From Mycobacterium angelicum (GTDB lineage Bacteria; Actinomycetota; Actinomycetes; Mycobacteriales; Mycobacteriaceae), in assembly GCF_002086155.1 (NCBI RefSeq), contig NZ_MVHE01000060.1, positions 1-32,423 of the forward strand: 32,423 nt of DNA. Direction: 5' to 3'. Position 1 is the stretch's first letter. Each line of letters starts with the position of its first letter. The notes beneath the pieces were generated by a model. It was not told the origin of the DNA and searched no databases. It worked only from the letters and a program-made list of their open reading frames with translations. This document shows, piece after piece, positions 7,578 to 15,113 of the stretch. The position numbers and the translations under genes are program-made.

Positions 7578-9134
7578 GTGGTCCAGGTCGTCATCGCCGG
7601 AGCTGGACCCAATGGGCTGATGCTGGCCTGCGAGCTGGGGCTGGCGGGCATCACCCCGGTGGTGTTGGACGCCGGCCCCGGCCCCAGCCAGGAAAGGCGC
7701 GCCGAAGGCATTGTGGGACAAGGGGTTCGGATCTTCGATCACCGCGGCCTGTACGAAACGCTGGCACGCACGACCCAACCCCCGCGACCCGCTGCCGGCG
7801 CACTGTTCGCCGGCTTTCCGTTGAATTTCGCAGGGACGCCGGATTCCCAGCTGTTCACCCTGCTGGTCCCGCAGCCCAAACTCGCCGCGGTGCTGCTGGC
7901 CCGGGCACACGAATACCACGCCGATATCCGCTGGGGTCATGCGCTGACGGACTTCGACCAGGGCGCTGGCGGCGTCACGGTACAAGTCGCCGGTCCCGAC
8001 GGCCCATACGAACTGACGGCCGACTATCTCGTCGGTGCCGACGGCGGCGCCAGCCTGACGCGCAAGCTGGCCGGCATCGACTTTCCCGGCATGTCGTCGC
8101 ACGACGTGATCGACCGGGTGGCCTTCGGCGTATTGGTGCCGCAGGACTGGGTCGATCCGGTCAGCGGGTCTCTGCACGTACCAGGGCTGGGCGCCGTCGC
8201 GCCCCGGCGGTTCTGCTACACCGACCGCGGCATCTTCGGCTGGGGTCAGCTGGCGGACCGGCCCGGTGTGTTCACCATCGAATTGGATCGCCTGCCCCGC
8301 GCAGACCCCGGCCCAGACGGCAGCGCCGCGCCCATGACCCTGGCCGAGCAGCAGGCCAGCATTAAACGTGTGCTTGGCGCCGAGGTGCCCCTGCAGATCG
8401 AATCGCCCGACCGGCCACCCGATCTGCGCCGCATCTGTGGGGTCAACTCCAGGCTGGCGTCGCGCTATCGCAGTGGCCGGGTGCTGCTGGTCGGCGACGC
8501 CGCGCACGTGCAATCCCCGTTGGGCGGGCCGGGAATGAATCTCAGCCTGCAAGACGCGGTGAACCTCGGCTGGAAATTGGCGGCCGTGCTGGCCGGCCAC
8601 GTGGGGCCCGACTTGCTCAACACCTATGAAACCGAGCGCCGGCCCGCCGCCGAGCGGGTGATCATGCACAGCCGCGCTCAGCTGGCTTTGCTGCGGCCCG
8701 GGCCAGAGGTCGCCGCCGTAAGAGAGCTCTTCGGCGAACTGCTGGCACAGCCCGCGACCCTCGGTCACTTCGGCGACCTGCTGTCCGGCGCCGACGTCTG
8801 CTATGCGGCGGGCGCCGACGAGCATCCGCTCGTCGGGCGCTGGGTGCCGGATTTCGCGGTGGCAACCGGCACCGCAACCAGCCGCGTTGCGCAGCTTGCT
8901 CGTGATGGAAAGCCACTGCTCGTCGACCTCACCGACGGGGGCGGGCTGGCGACGGCCGCTGCCAACGCCGAACGCGTCACCGTCGCCCATGGACGTCCGA
9001 TCGGTTCCGTGTCGGCTACCGCTTTGCTGATGCGCCCGGACGGTTATGTCGCCTGGGCGTCGTCAGAGCCGGAACCCGACACCGGTGAGCTGGGTCGCGC
9101 GCTTGCCCGTTGGTTCGGCATCGCCCTGGATTGA
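7578..9134 (+). CDS. Class A FAD-dependent aromatic-type monooxygenase
   Basis: Flavoprotein monooxygenase of the p-hydroxybenzoate hydroxylase fold (PheA/MhpA/Rox-like), 518 residues from GTG 7578. The Rossmann motif VVIAGAGPNGLMLA is at residues 4-17. The DG motif (VGADGG, D155) and the GD motif (LLVGDAAHVQSPLGGPGMN, G306-D307) are intact. The C-terminal region ending in LMRPDGYVAWAS is the thioredoxin-like domain of aromatic hydroxylases. It begins five bases after the nitroreductase stop. Four tiny peptide genes follow 162 bp downstream. Possible roles include hydroxylation of an aromatic or polyketide compound, drug inactivation (as in rifampicin monooxygenase), or peptide tailoring; none can be proved here. 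Confidence 0.88.
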   Translation: MVQVVIAGAGPNGLMLACELGLAGITPVVLDAGPGPSQERRAEGIVGQGVRIFDHRGLYETLARTTQPPRPAAGALFAGFPLNFAGTPDSQLFTLLVPQPKLAAVLLARAHEYHADIRWGHALTDFDQGAGGVTVQVAGPDGPYELTADYLVGADGGASLTRKLAGIDFPGMSSHDVIDRVAFGVLVPQDWVDPVSGSLHVPGLGAVAPRRFCYTDRGIFGWGQLADRPGVFTIELDRLPRADPGPDGSAAPMTLAEQQASIKRVLGAEVPLQIESPDRPPDLRRICGVNSRLASRYRSGRVLLVGDAAHVQSPLGGPGMNLSLQDAVNLGWKLAAVLAGHVGPDLLNTYETERRPAAERVIMHSRAQLALLRPGPEVAAVRELFGELLAQPATLGHFGDLLSGADVCYAAGADEHPLVGRWVPDFAVATGTATSRVAQLARDGKPLLVDLTDGGGLATAAANAERVTVAHGRPIGSVSATALLMRPDGYVAWASSEPEPDTGELGRALARWFGIALD

Positions 9135-9143
9135 GCACTGATC

Positions 9144-9162
9144 GGGGGAGCTGCGGCCCCCC
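9144..9162 (+). terminator. GC hairpin after the monooxygenase gene
   Basis: GGGGG and CCCCC arms (9144-9148 and 9158-9162) form a strong stem ten bases after the monooxygenase stop. No T-run follows. It could end the nitroreductase-monooxygenase transcript before the peptide array. Weak evidence. Confidence 0.35.
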
Positions 9163-9230
9163 ATTCGTACTAGCGGAATCTCCTCACCCGCGCCCGTCAA
9201 GTGACCGGCTGTGTCGGCCCGTTCCGTTCG

Positions 9231-9256
9231 GCAACATCGGAGACACCAAATGTTGC
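9231..9256. promoter_or_regulatory. Inverted repeat upstream of peptide array (possible operator)
   Basis: GCAACAT (9231-9237) and ATGTTGC (9250-9256) are perfect 7-bp inverted arms with a 12-bp spacer, 40 bp upstream of the first peptide start codon. The size and spacing suit a dimeric regulator or an RNA hairpin in the leader. No specific regulator is recognised. Confidence 0.4.
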
Positions 9257-9296
9257 GGGGCAAATCGCAGCGCCCACTACCGATGAGGAGATTCCC

Positions 9297-9377
9297 ATGA
9301 ACCACGAGGTCCTGTTTCAAGAGGCCGAGACCGCCTACAGCAAGACGGTTTTTCAGGCTGACGACCTCGCGGCCTAA
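9297..9377 (+). CDS. Small RiPP-precursor-like peptide, copy 1 of 4
   Basis: A 26-codon gene, ATG 9297 to TAA, preceded by GATGAGGAG. The N-terminal 14 residues (MNHEVLFQEAETAY) fit the motif [N/S]-H-[E/D]-x-L-F-x-E-x-E-x-x-Y that is shared with three following genes and with two genes upstream of the YcaO enzyme at 23753. The remaining 12 residues differ from the other copies and end in DDLAA. A conserved head with a variable tail is what one expects of a leader and core in a ribosomally made modified peptide. It has no Cys, Trp or Pro in the tail, unlike its neighbours. Function inferred only; expression unproven. Confidence 0.75.
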   Translation: MNHEVLFQEAETAYSKTVFQADDLAA

Positions 9378-9461
9378 GGCCTAGATCGCTGCGGCCGTGC
9401 TGCCGCTCCCGCGCCACGCGTCACCTTCGCCCACGCACCCACCATCGATGAGGAGAAACCC

Positions 9462-9542
9462 ATGAACCACGACATCCTGTTCCAAGAGGTCGAGACCGTG
9501 TACACCTGGCCGGTATTCGGAACCGGCGACATCGCCGCGTAG
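9462..9542 (+). CDS. Small RiPP-precursor-like peptide, copy 2 of 4
   Basis: A 26-codon gene, ATG 9462 to TAG, preceded by CGATGAGGAGAAA. The first 14 residues (MNHDILFQEVETVY) carry the shared leader-like motif. The tail TWPVFGTGDIAA is almost identical to that of copy 3 (Val versus Ala), which indicates recent duplication. The base sequence upstream of the start (ATCGATGAGGAGA) is also duplicated between copies, so the repeat unit includes the ribosome-binding site. Likely modified by an enzyme that recognises the common head. Confidence 0.77.
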   Translation: MNHDILFQEVETVYTWPVFGTGDIAA

Positions 9543-9570
9543 GGAAGCGCTTAGCGGCCGCGTAGTAAGG

Positions 9571-9599
9571 CCGCCCCGGAAGGCGGGCTCCCGTCCGCC
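9571..9599 (+). other. Alternative hairpins between peptide copies 2 and 3
   Basis: CCGCC (9571-9575), GGCGG (9582-9586) and CCGCC (9595-9599) can form two mutually exclusive stems within the 186-bp gap between the second and third peptide genes. This could be a terminator, attenuator or processing site, but GC-rich chance pairing is a real alternative. Confidence 0.25.
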
Positions 9600-9728
9600 A
9601 TTCGTAGGACCCGAAAAATCCGCCGGTGTTTCCCCCGATTGGTGGGCTGTGGTTGCGGCACACGGTCAGGCAGGGTCATCTGCGTCACGTTCCGGCGCAA
9701 TGCGCCTCTGACCGATGAGGAGATTTCG

Positions 9729-9809
9729 GTGAACCACGAGATTCTGTTCCAAGAGCTCGAGACCGTGTACACCTGGCCGGCATTCGGAACTGGCGACATC
9801 GCGGCGTAA
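9729..9809 (+). CDS. Small RiPP-precursor-like peptide, copy 3 of 4
   Basis: A 26-codon gene with a GTG start at 9729 and TAA stop, preceded by CCGATGAGGAGATTTCG. The head reads (V/M)NHEILFQELETVY and the tail TWPAFGTGDIAA. It is the closest relative of copy 2. The retained reading frame and motif despite many synonymous differences (for example ATT/ATC, ACT/ACC, GCG/GCC) support it being a translated gene. Confidence 0.76.
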   Translation: MNHEILFQELETVYTWPAFGTGDIAA

Positions 9810-9841
9810 TCGCTGCGGCGTCTACCAATGCGGAGATTTCG

Positions 9842-9922
9842 GTGAACCACGACGTCCTGTTCGAAGAGGTCGAAGCCGTTTACAGCTGGCCGGGCTTTGG
9901 CGTCGACAACCTGCCTTCTTAG
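9842..9922 (+). CDS. Small RiPP-precursor-like peptide, copy 4 of 4
   Basis: A 26-codon gene with a GTG start at 9842 and TAG stop, preceded by a diverged ribosome site (AATGCGGAGATTTCG). The head (V/M)NHDVLFEEVEAVY keeps every invariant position. The tail SWPGFGVDNLPS is the most diverged of the three Trp-Pro copies but keeps the W-P-x-F-G pattern. It begins 32 bp after copy 3 and ends three bases before the convergent SpoU-family gene, so the array stops precisely at that gene. Confidence 0.74.
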   Translation: MNHDVLFEEVEAVYSWPGFGVDNLPS

Positions 9923-9925
9923 GGA

Positions 9926-10390
9926 CTAAACCGCACCGGAGTAGCCGTGCTGCCGCCACGCCTCATATACGGCGACGGCGGCGGCATTGGCCAGGTTCAA
10001 TGAGCGCCGGCCCGCCAGCATCGGGATGCGCACCTGCGCGGTGATGTGTTCATCGGCCAGGGTCGCCGCATCCAGTCCGGTGGGCTCGGGCCCGAACATC
10101 AGCACGTCGTCGGCCCGGTAGCCGACGTCGGCGAACGACGCAGTTGCCTGCGCGGTGAACGCGAACACCCGCGCAGGCATCAGCGCGTCCCAGGCCTGTG
10201 CCAGCGACGCATGCACGCTCACCGACGCCAGGTCGTGATAGTCCAGGCCGGCCCGCCGCAGCTTGGGTTCGGATAAGTCGAAGCCCAGCGGCTCGACCAG
10301 ATGCAACTCACAGCCCGTCGCCGCCGCCGTCCGAATGGCGTTGCCCGTATTGGGCGCTATGCGTGGCGAATAAAACAGCAGCCGGAACAC
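9926..10390 (-). CDS. spoU: SPOUT-family tRNA/rRNA 2'-O-methyltransferase (TrmL type)
   Basis: SAM-dependent RNA ribose methyltransferase of the trefoil-knot SPOUT class, 154 residues. It resembles TrmL (YibK), which methylates the wobble base ribose in tRNA-Leu. The N terminus FRLLFYSPRIAPNTGNAIRT, the central MFGPEPTGLD and the C-terminal knot RSLNLANAAAVAVYEAWRQ are the three family motifs. The start is GTG 10390. It matches Rv3366 (annotated spoU) in M. tuberculosis by context. It runs convergently into the peptide array and diverges from the SAM methyltransferase over only 39 bp. Confidence 0.93.
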   Translation of the reverse strand: MFRLLFYSPRIAPNTGNAIRTAAATGCELHLVEPLGFDLSEPKLRRAGLDYHDLASVSVHASLAQAWDALMPARVFAFTAQATASFADVGYRADDVLMFGPEPTGLDAATLADEHITAQVRIPMLAGRRSLNLANAAAVAVYEAWRQHGYSGAV

Positions 10391-10429
10391 GACTCGTCAT
10401 CCTTTCAGCCCCGGCGCGAGAATGGTCAT

Positions 10430-11035
10430 ATGGTCGAGCAGAGCATCTGGATGCAGAAGGTCGCCGCCGATCCCGGACATTCGCACTGGTATATCGAGCG
10501 CTTCCGGTCCATGGCGCGCGCCGGTGACGATCTGGCCGGTGAGGCTCGCCTCGTCGACGCGATGGCACCCCGTGCCGCCCGCATTCTGGATGCCGGCTGC
10601 GGACCCGGCCGCCTCGGCGGATATCTGGCGGCGGCCGGCCATGACGTGGTGGGTGTCGACGTCGACCCGGCGCTCATCGAGGCGGCCGAGCACGACCATC
10701 CCGGACCCCGCTGGCTGGTCGGCGACCTGGCCGAACTCGACCTACCGGCCCGCGGCATCACCGAGCCGTTCGACATCATCGTGTCGGCCGGAAACGTCAT
10801 GACATTCCTGGCGCCAAGCACCCGTGGCCAGGTGCTGGGCCGGCTGCGCGCCCACCTCGCTGGTGACGGTCGCGCGGTGATCGGCTTCGGCGCCGGTCGT
10901 GGCTACGAGTTCGGCCAGTTTCTCGGCGACGCCGCAGCCGCCGGCTTGGTGCCGGATCTGCTGCTGTCGACGTGGGACGTGCGCCCGTTCACCGGCGACT
11001 CCGATTTTCTGGTCGCGGTCCTGCGGCCCGCCTAG
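10430..11035 (+). CDS. Class I SAM-dependent methyltransferase
   Basis: Predicted cytosolic methyltransferase of 201 residues with unknown substrate. The SAM-binding motif I reads ILDAGCGPGRLGGYLAAAGH, followed by the acidic motif II (VVGVDVDPALIEAA) and a motif IV-like FDIIVSAGNVMTFLAP. The start ATG 10430 (MVEQSIWMQKV) was preferred over the upstream in-frame ATG at 10301, because the extra residues overlap the divergent spoU gene and are Arg-rich. It could modify a small molecule or a protein; nothing in the sequence decides this. Confidence 0.85.
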   Translation: MVEQSIWMQKVAADPGHSHWYIERFRSMARAGDDLAGEARLVDAMAPRAARILDAGCGPGRLGGYLAAAGHDVVGVDVDPALIEAAEHDHPGPRWLVGDLAELDLPARGITEPFDIIVSAGNVMTFLAPSTRGQVLGRLRAHLAGDGRAVIGFGAGRGYEFGQFLGDAAAAGLVPDLLLSTWDVRPFTGDSDFLVAVLRPA

Positions 11036-11185
11036 TATCGCCCAGCCCCGTTGCGGCGGATGTTATCTGCTCAGTAACAATTGTGGTGACCGTGGTCTCG
11101 CGCACTGAACTGACTGTCATACTCGTCGGATTGCCAGGCGGTTATGTACGCGCCCATGGGTTGGCGGAATAAAGCAGGAAGTTTC

Positions 11186-11233
11186 ATGAGCCTCTCGTTT
11201 GCCGGAGCGCTGCATAAGGTTGCGGCCTCGTGA
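11186..11233 (+). CDS. Putative 15-residue leader peptide upstream of the sensor kinase
   Basis: An ATG at 11186 with a good ribosome site (AGGAAG, about five bases away) opens a 15-codon frame, MSLSFAGALHKVAAS. Its TGA at 11231-11233 overlaps the GTG start codon of the kinase gene (GTGA). This geometry is typical of translational coupling. The kinase itself has no clear ribosome site, which makes coupling plausible. It may instead be a chance ORF; the peptide resembles nothing I recognise. Confidence 0.4.
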   Translation: MSLSFAGALHKVAAS

Positions 11234-13815
11234 CCATGTTCGCCCGCCCGCCCGCGGCCGTCGTGGCGGAGAAACCGCAGAAGCGCCCAGCCGCCTGGTC
11301 GATGCGCAACTGGCCGGTGCGCTGGAAAGTCTTCGCGATTGCGTTGGTGCCGCTGATTTTGGCCACCGCGTTCGGCGCATTGCGCGTCGACGCCGCGTGG
11401 GCCCGCTCCGGTGAGCTGAGGCTGGTCGCTGCCCGCGCCAACGTGATCCCGGCGATCACCAAGTACATGTCGGCGCTGGACGTCGCGTTGCTGGCCGGCT
11501 CCACCGGACGCGACGTCGAGGGGGCGAAGAAGAACTTCACGGCCCGCAAATACGAGTTGCAGACGCGGCTGGCCGACACCGACGTGGTCCCCGACGTCCG
11601 GTCCGGGGTGAACACGCTGCTCAACGGCGGGCAGGGACTGCTGGACAAGGTGCTGGACAACAGCATCGGGCTGCGTGACCGGATCACCACCTATGCACCG
11701 CTGTTGCTGACGGCCGAGGATGCGATCAACGCGTCGGTGCATGTCGACAACGAGCGGATCCGGGCTCAGGTGCAGGGCCTGAGCCGGGCCGTCGGGGCCC
11801 GCGGGCAGATGACGCTGCAGGAAATCCTGGTGACCCGCGGCGCCGACCTGCCCGAAGCGCAACTGCGCACCTCGATGATCACCTTGGCCGGCACCGAACC
11901 CTCGACGCTGTTCGGGATGAGCGAGGTGCTCGGCGTCGGCTCACCCGACGCCCGGAACCTGCAGCAGCAGATGGTCGCCCGGATGGCGATCATGTCCGAC
12001 CCGGCCGACACCCTGGTCGACAATCCCGAGCTGCTGCGTTCCATCCAGGTAACCCAGGACATCGCCGAACAGGTCATCAACGACAGCACCGGGTCGGTGA
12101 CGAAGTCGGTGCAGGCCCAGGCCACCGCGCGGCGCGACGCCGCGATCCGCGACGCCGTGCTGGTGCTGACCGCCATCGCGATAGCGCTGGTCGTAGTGCT
12201 GTTGACGGCCCGCGCGCTGGTCGGGCCGCTGCGAGCGCTGCGCGACGGCGCACTCAAGGTCGCCCACACCGACCTCGACGGCGAGATCGCCCGGGTACGG
12301 GCCGGTGAAGAGCCGATTCCCGAGCCGCTGCCGGTGTACACCACCGAGGAGATCGGCCAGGTTGCCCACGCGGTCGACGAGCTGCACACCCAGGCCCTGC
12401 TGCTGGCCGGCGACGAGGCGCGGTTGCGTTTGCTGCTCAACGACATGTTCGAAACCATGTCGCGGCGCAGCCGGTCGCTGGTGGACCAGCAGCTCAAACT
12501 CATCGACGCACTGGAGCGCAACGAGGAGGATCCCGAGCGACTCGACAGCCTGTTCCGGCTGGATCACCTGGCCGCGCGGCTGCGCCGCAACAGCGCGAAC
12601 CTGCTGGTATTGGCCGGTGCTCAGATCACCCGCGACAACCGGGAGCCGGTGCCATTGTCGACGGTGATCAGCGCCGCGGTGTCCGGGGTGGAGGACTATC
12701 GCCGGGTGGAAACCGGCGGGGTGCCCGACTGCACGGTGATCGGCTCGGCGGCCGGCGGCGTCATCCATTTGCTGGCCGAGTTGATCGACAACGCGCTGAG
12801 CTACTCACCGCCCAACACCTCGGTTCGGGTTTCGGCGGTGCGCGGCAGCGAGGGCGGGGTGCTGCTGCGCGTCGCCGACGCCGGGCTGGGCATGACCGAC
12901 TCGGATCGGCGGATGGCTAACATGCGGCTGCAGGCCGGCGGCGAGGTGACCCCCGACAACGCCCGGCACATGGGGCTTTTCGTGGTCGGCCGGCTGGCGA
13001 GCCGGCACGGCATCCGGGTGGGGCTGCGCGGCCCGGCTTCCGGCGAATCGGGCACCGGCACCACCGCCGAGGTCTACCTGCCGCTGCCGGTGCTGGTCGG
13101 CGGCGCCGCACCCAAGCGCGGCGGGGTGTTCATGGTTTCGCCGCCGCGAACCGAGCCCGTCCAGCCGGCCGAAACACCCGCTCGAGCCGTCAACCAGAAT
13201 GGCGCCGACGCGCCGCCGGTGACGTTGTTGCCGCGGCGCAGCCCGGGGTCCAGCGGCGTTGCCGCAGTTCCGGACCAGCCCGAGCAGCCCCGGCCCGAGC
13301 AGCCAGAGCAACCGCGTAAAGCCAAGCGCGAACTCAAGACGCCGTGGTGGGAGACCCAGCAGCCGCAACAGCCCGCCGCAACGCCCGCTTGGAAGCCGAC
13401 TTCGAAGCCGAAAGAGGCCTCGAACACGTCGGCGTTCTTCGCGCACCGCCCGTCGGCGCCCGTCCAGCAACAGGCCGAACCGCCGCCAAAGCCAACGCCA
13501 AAGCCGCCGCCAACGCCAACGCCAACGCCCAAGCCAACGCCAGCGCCCAAGCCAAAACCCGAACCAAAGCCCGCCGCGAAGTCGTCGGATCCCGCCGATG
13601 ACGACGTGATCTATCAGCGCATGCTCTCGGAGATGATGGGCGACCCGCACGAGCTGGCGCAAAGCGCCGATCTGGACTGGAAGTCGGTGTGGGACCGCGG
13701 CTGGACGGCTGCCGCCCAGGCCGAGGAAAAGCCCGTCGAAACCCACACCGACCATGGCCTGCCGGTCCGCACGCCCGGAGCTCGGCTGATACCGGGAACG
13801 GCGGATCAGCAATGA
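11230..13815 (+). CDS. Membrane sensor histidine-kinase-like protein (Rv3365c / conservon CvnA type)
   Basis: First gene of a conservon-like operon. The product has 861 residues from GTG 11230 (ATG 11236 is the alternative). A transmembrane helix near residues 33-50 and another near 308-328 enclose an extracytoplasmic sensing region. A HAMP-like linker follows. The dimerisation-like helix contains LDHLAARLRRN (H446). The HATPase domain has the N box ELIDNALSYSPP (N521) and G box DAGLGMTD (D550-D557), plus HMGLFVVGRL. The tail from about 640 is disordered, with a Pro-Lys tract at about 750-785, then a short conserved end. In Streptomyces conservons the partners are the Roadblock, DUF742 and GTPase proteins encoded downstream. 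ATGA overlap with the next gene. Confidence 0.92.
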   Translation: MTMFARPPAAVVAEKPQKRPAAWSMRNWPVRWKVFAIALVPLILATAFGALRVDAAWARSGELRLVAARANVIPAITKYMSALDVALLAGSTGRDVEGAKKNFTARKYELQTRLADTDVVPDVRSGVNTLLNGGQGLLDKVLDNSIGLRDRITTYAPLLLTAEDAINASVHVDNERIRAQVQGLSRAVGARGQMTLQEILVTRGADLPEAQLRTSMITLAGTEPSTLFGMSEVLGVGSPDARNLQQQMVARMAIMSDPADTLVDNPELLRSIQVTQDIAEQVINDSTGSVTKSVQAQATARRDAAIRDAVLVLTAIAIALVVVLLTARALVGPLRALRDGALKVAHTDLDGEIARVRAGEEPIPEPLPVYTTEEIGQVAHAVDELHTQALLLAGDEARLRLLLNDMFETMSRRSRSLVDQQLKLIDALERNEEDPERLDSLFRLDHLAARLRRNSANLLVLAGAQITRDNREPVPLSTVISAAVSGVEDYRRVETGGVPDCTVIGSAAGGVIHLLAELIDNALSYSPPNTSVRVSAVRGSEGGVLLRVADAGLGMTDSDRRMANMRLQAGGEVTPDNARHMGLFVVGRLASRHGIRVGLRGPASGESGTGTTAEVYLPLPVLVGGAAPKRGGVFMVSPPRTEPVQPAETPARAVNQNGADAPPVTLLPRRSPGSSGVAAVPDQPEQPRPEQPEQPRKAKRELKTPWWETQQPQQPAATPAWKPTSKPKEASNTSAFFAHRPSAPVQQQAEPPPKPTPKPPPTPTPTPKPTPAPKPKPEPKPAAKSSDPADDDVIYQRMLSEMMGDPHELAQSADLDWKSVWDRGWTAAAQAEEKPVETHTDHGLPVRTPGARLIPGTADQQ
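13481..13570 (+). repeat. Imperfect tandem repeat encoding a Pro-Lys tract
   Basis: Repeated CCAACG/CCAAAG/CCGCC hexamer-like units encode alternating Pro, Lys and Thr in the cytoplasmic tail of the kinase-like protein. Such tracts change length easily by slippage. The tract probably acts as an extended spacer between the ATPase domain and the C-terminal segment. Confidence 0.7.
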
Positions 13816-14195
13816 CCTCGAACAGCCCATTGGACTGGCTGGTGTCCAAGTTCGCCCGCGAGGTGCCCGGTGTGGCCCATGCCCTGCTGGTGTCGGTCGA
13901 CGGGCTGCCCGTGGCGGCCAGCGAGTATCTGCCGCGCGAGCGCGCCGACCAGTTGGCGGCGGTGGCTTCCGGATTGGCCAGCCTGGCCTCCGGCGCCGCC
14001 CAGCTGTTCGAGGGCGGGCCGGTGCTGCAGTCGGTGGTGGAGATGCAGAACGGGTTTCTGCTGTTGATGCGGGTCGGTGACGGCTCGAATCTGGCGACGC
14101 TGGCCGTCAACGGATGCGACATCGGCCAGATCGGCTACGAGATGGCCCAGTTGGCGGAACGGGTGGGCGGCGTTGTCCAGTCTTCCCGACGGTAG
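13812..14195 (+). CDS. Roadblock/LC7-domain protein (Rv3364c type, CvnB)
   Basis: A 127-residue Roadblock/LC7 protein starting at ATG 13812, which overlaps the kinase stop as ATGA. The fold is recognised from LDWLVSKFAREVPGVAHALLV, VDGLPVAASEYL and LATLAVNGCDIGQIGYEMAQL. Roadblock proteins bind small GTPases and often act as their activating or scaffolding subunits; the GTPase encoded two genes downstream is the likely partner. The M. tuberculosis homologue Rv3364c has also been reported as secreted. The upstream in-frame ATG at 13689 lies inside the kinase gene and is rejected. Confidence 0.93.
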   Translation: MTSNSPLDWLVSKFAREVPGVAHALLVSVDGLPVAASEYLPRERADQLAAVASGLASLASGAAQLFEGGPVLQSVVEMQNGFLLLMRVGDGSNLATLAVNGCDIGQIGYEMAQLAERVGGVVQSSRR

Positions 14196-14547
14196 TGACG
14201 AGCAGGCGAATCTGGTCCGCCCGTATACGCTGACGGCCGGACGGACCGACACCGATGTCGACCTTCCGCTGGAAGCCCCGGTGCAGACGGTGCAGACGGT
14301 GCAGGCAGAGCCCGAATGGCCGCCCAATGACATGCGCGGCAGGATCCTCGAACAGTGCGCCGGCAGCCCGTCGGTGGCCGAAATCTCGGCCCGGCTGGAT
14401 TTGCCGGTGGGTGTCGCGCGCGTCTTGGTCGGTGATCTGGTCAACTCCGGTTACCTTCGGGTGCACAGGACCTTGACCGACCGTTCCAGCCGCGACGAGC
14501 GCCGCGAACTCATAGGAAGGACCCTGCGTGGCCTTAAAGCACTTTGA
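14173..14547 (+). CDS. DUF742 protein (Rv3363c type, CvnC)
   Basis: A 124-residue DUF742 protein. The body DEQANLVRPYTLTAGRT followed by a winged-helix-like region (RGRILEQCAGSPSVAEISARLDLPVGVARVLVGDLVNSGYLRVH, in two segments) is typical. The start is assigned to TTG 14173, overlapping the Roadblock gene by 23 bases; a GTG at 14077 would extend the protein by 32 unrelated residues inside that gene. There is a small in-frame repeat QTVQTVQ. The end overlaps the GTPase gene by 20 bases, so all operon genes are tightly coupled. The molecular role of DUF742 proteins is not settled. Confidence 0.85.
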   Translation: MSSLPDGSDEQANLVRPYTLTAGRTDTDVDLPLEAPVQTVQTVQAEPEWPPNDMRGRILEQCAGSPSVAEISARLDLPVGVARVLVGDLVNSGYLRVHRTLTDRSSRDERRELIGRTLRGLKAL

Positions 14548-15109
14548 AACTGGCACCGCGGCCCGTTCTTCCACGAAGATCGTCATCGCGGGCGGATTCG
14601 GTGCCGGCAAGACCACATTCGTCGGCGCGGTCTCGGAAATCATGCCGCTGCGAACCGAGGCGATGGTCACCGACGCCTCGGCCGGCGTGGACATGCTCGA
14701 GGCCACCCCGGAGAAGCGGACCACCACGGTCGCGATGGACTTCGGCCGCATCACCCTGGCCGACGATCTGGTGCTCTATCTGTTCGGCACGCCGGGTCAG
14801 CGCCGGTTCTGGTTCATGTGGGACGACTTGGTGCGCGGCGCGATCGGCGCGATCGTGCTGGTCGACTGCCGCCGCCTCGAAGACAGCTTCGCCGCGGTCG
14901 ACTTCTTCGAACACCGCAATCTGCCGTTCCTCATCGCGGTCAACGAATTCGACGGCGCCCCAAGGTATCCCATTGACGAGGTGCGCACGGCGCTGACGCT
15001 GCCCGCGCACATTCCGGTGATCAGCGTGGACGCTCGCGATCGCAGGTCGGCCACCGATGCGCTGATCGCGGTGAGCGAATACGCCCTCGCCGGCCTGAGC
15101 CCCAACTGA
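14528..15109 (+). CDS. mfpB: Conservon small GTPase MfpB (Rv3362c type, CvnD)
   Basis: A 193-residue P-loop GTPase from GTG 14528. The P-loop GGFGAGKTT is at residues 22-30, the G3 motif LFGTPGQRRFWFMW follows, and the G4 position reads AVNEFD in place of the usual NKxD. In mycobacteria this protein, called MfpB, is reported to act with the pentapeptide protein MfpA in fluoroquinolone tolerance. It overlaps the DUF742 gene and precedes mfpA by four bases, which supports the assignment. Regulation by the Roadblock partner is inferred from conservon biology. Confidence 0.93.
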   Translation: MALKHFETGTAARSSTKIVIAGGFGAGKTTFVGAVSEIMPLRTEAMVTDASAGVDMLEATPEKRTTTVAMDFGRITLADDLVLYLFGTPGQRRFWFMWDDLVRGAIGAIVLVDCRRLEDSFAAVDFFEHRNLPFLIAVNEFDGAPRYPIDEVRTALTLPAHIPVISVDARDRRSATDALIAVSEYALAGLSPN

Positions 15110-15113
15110 CCGC

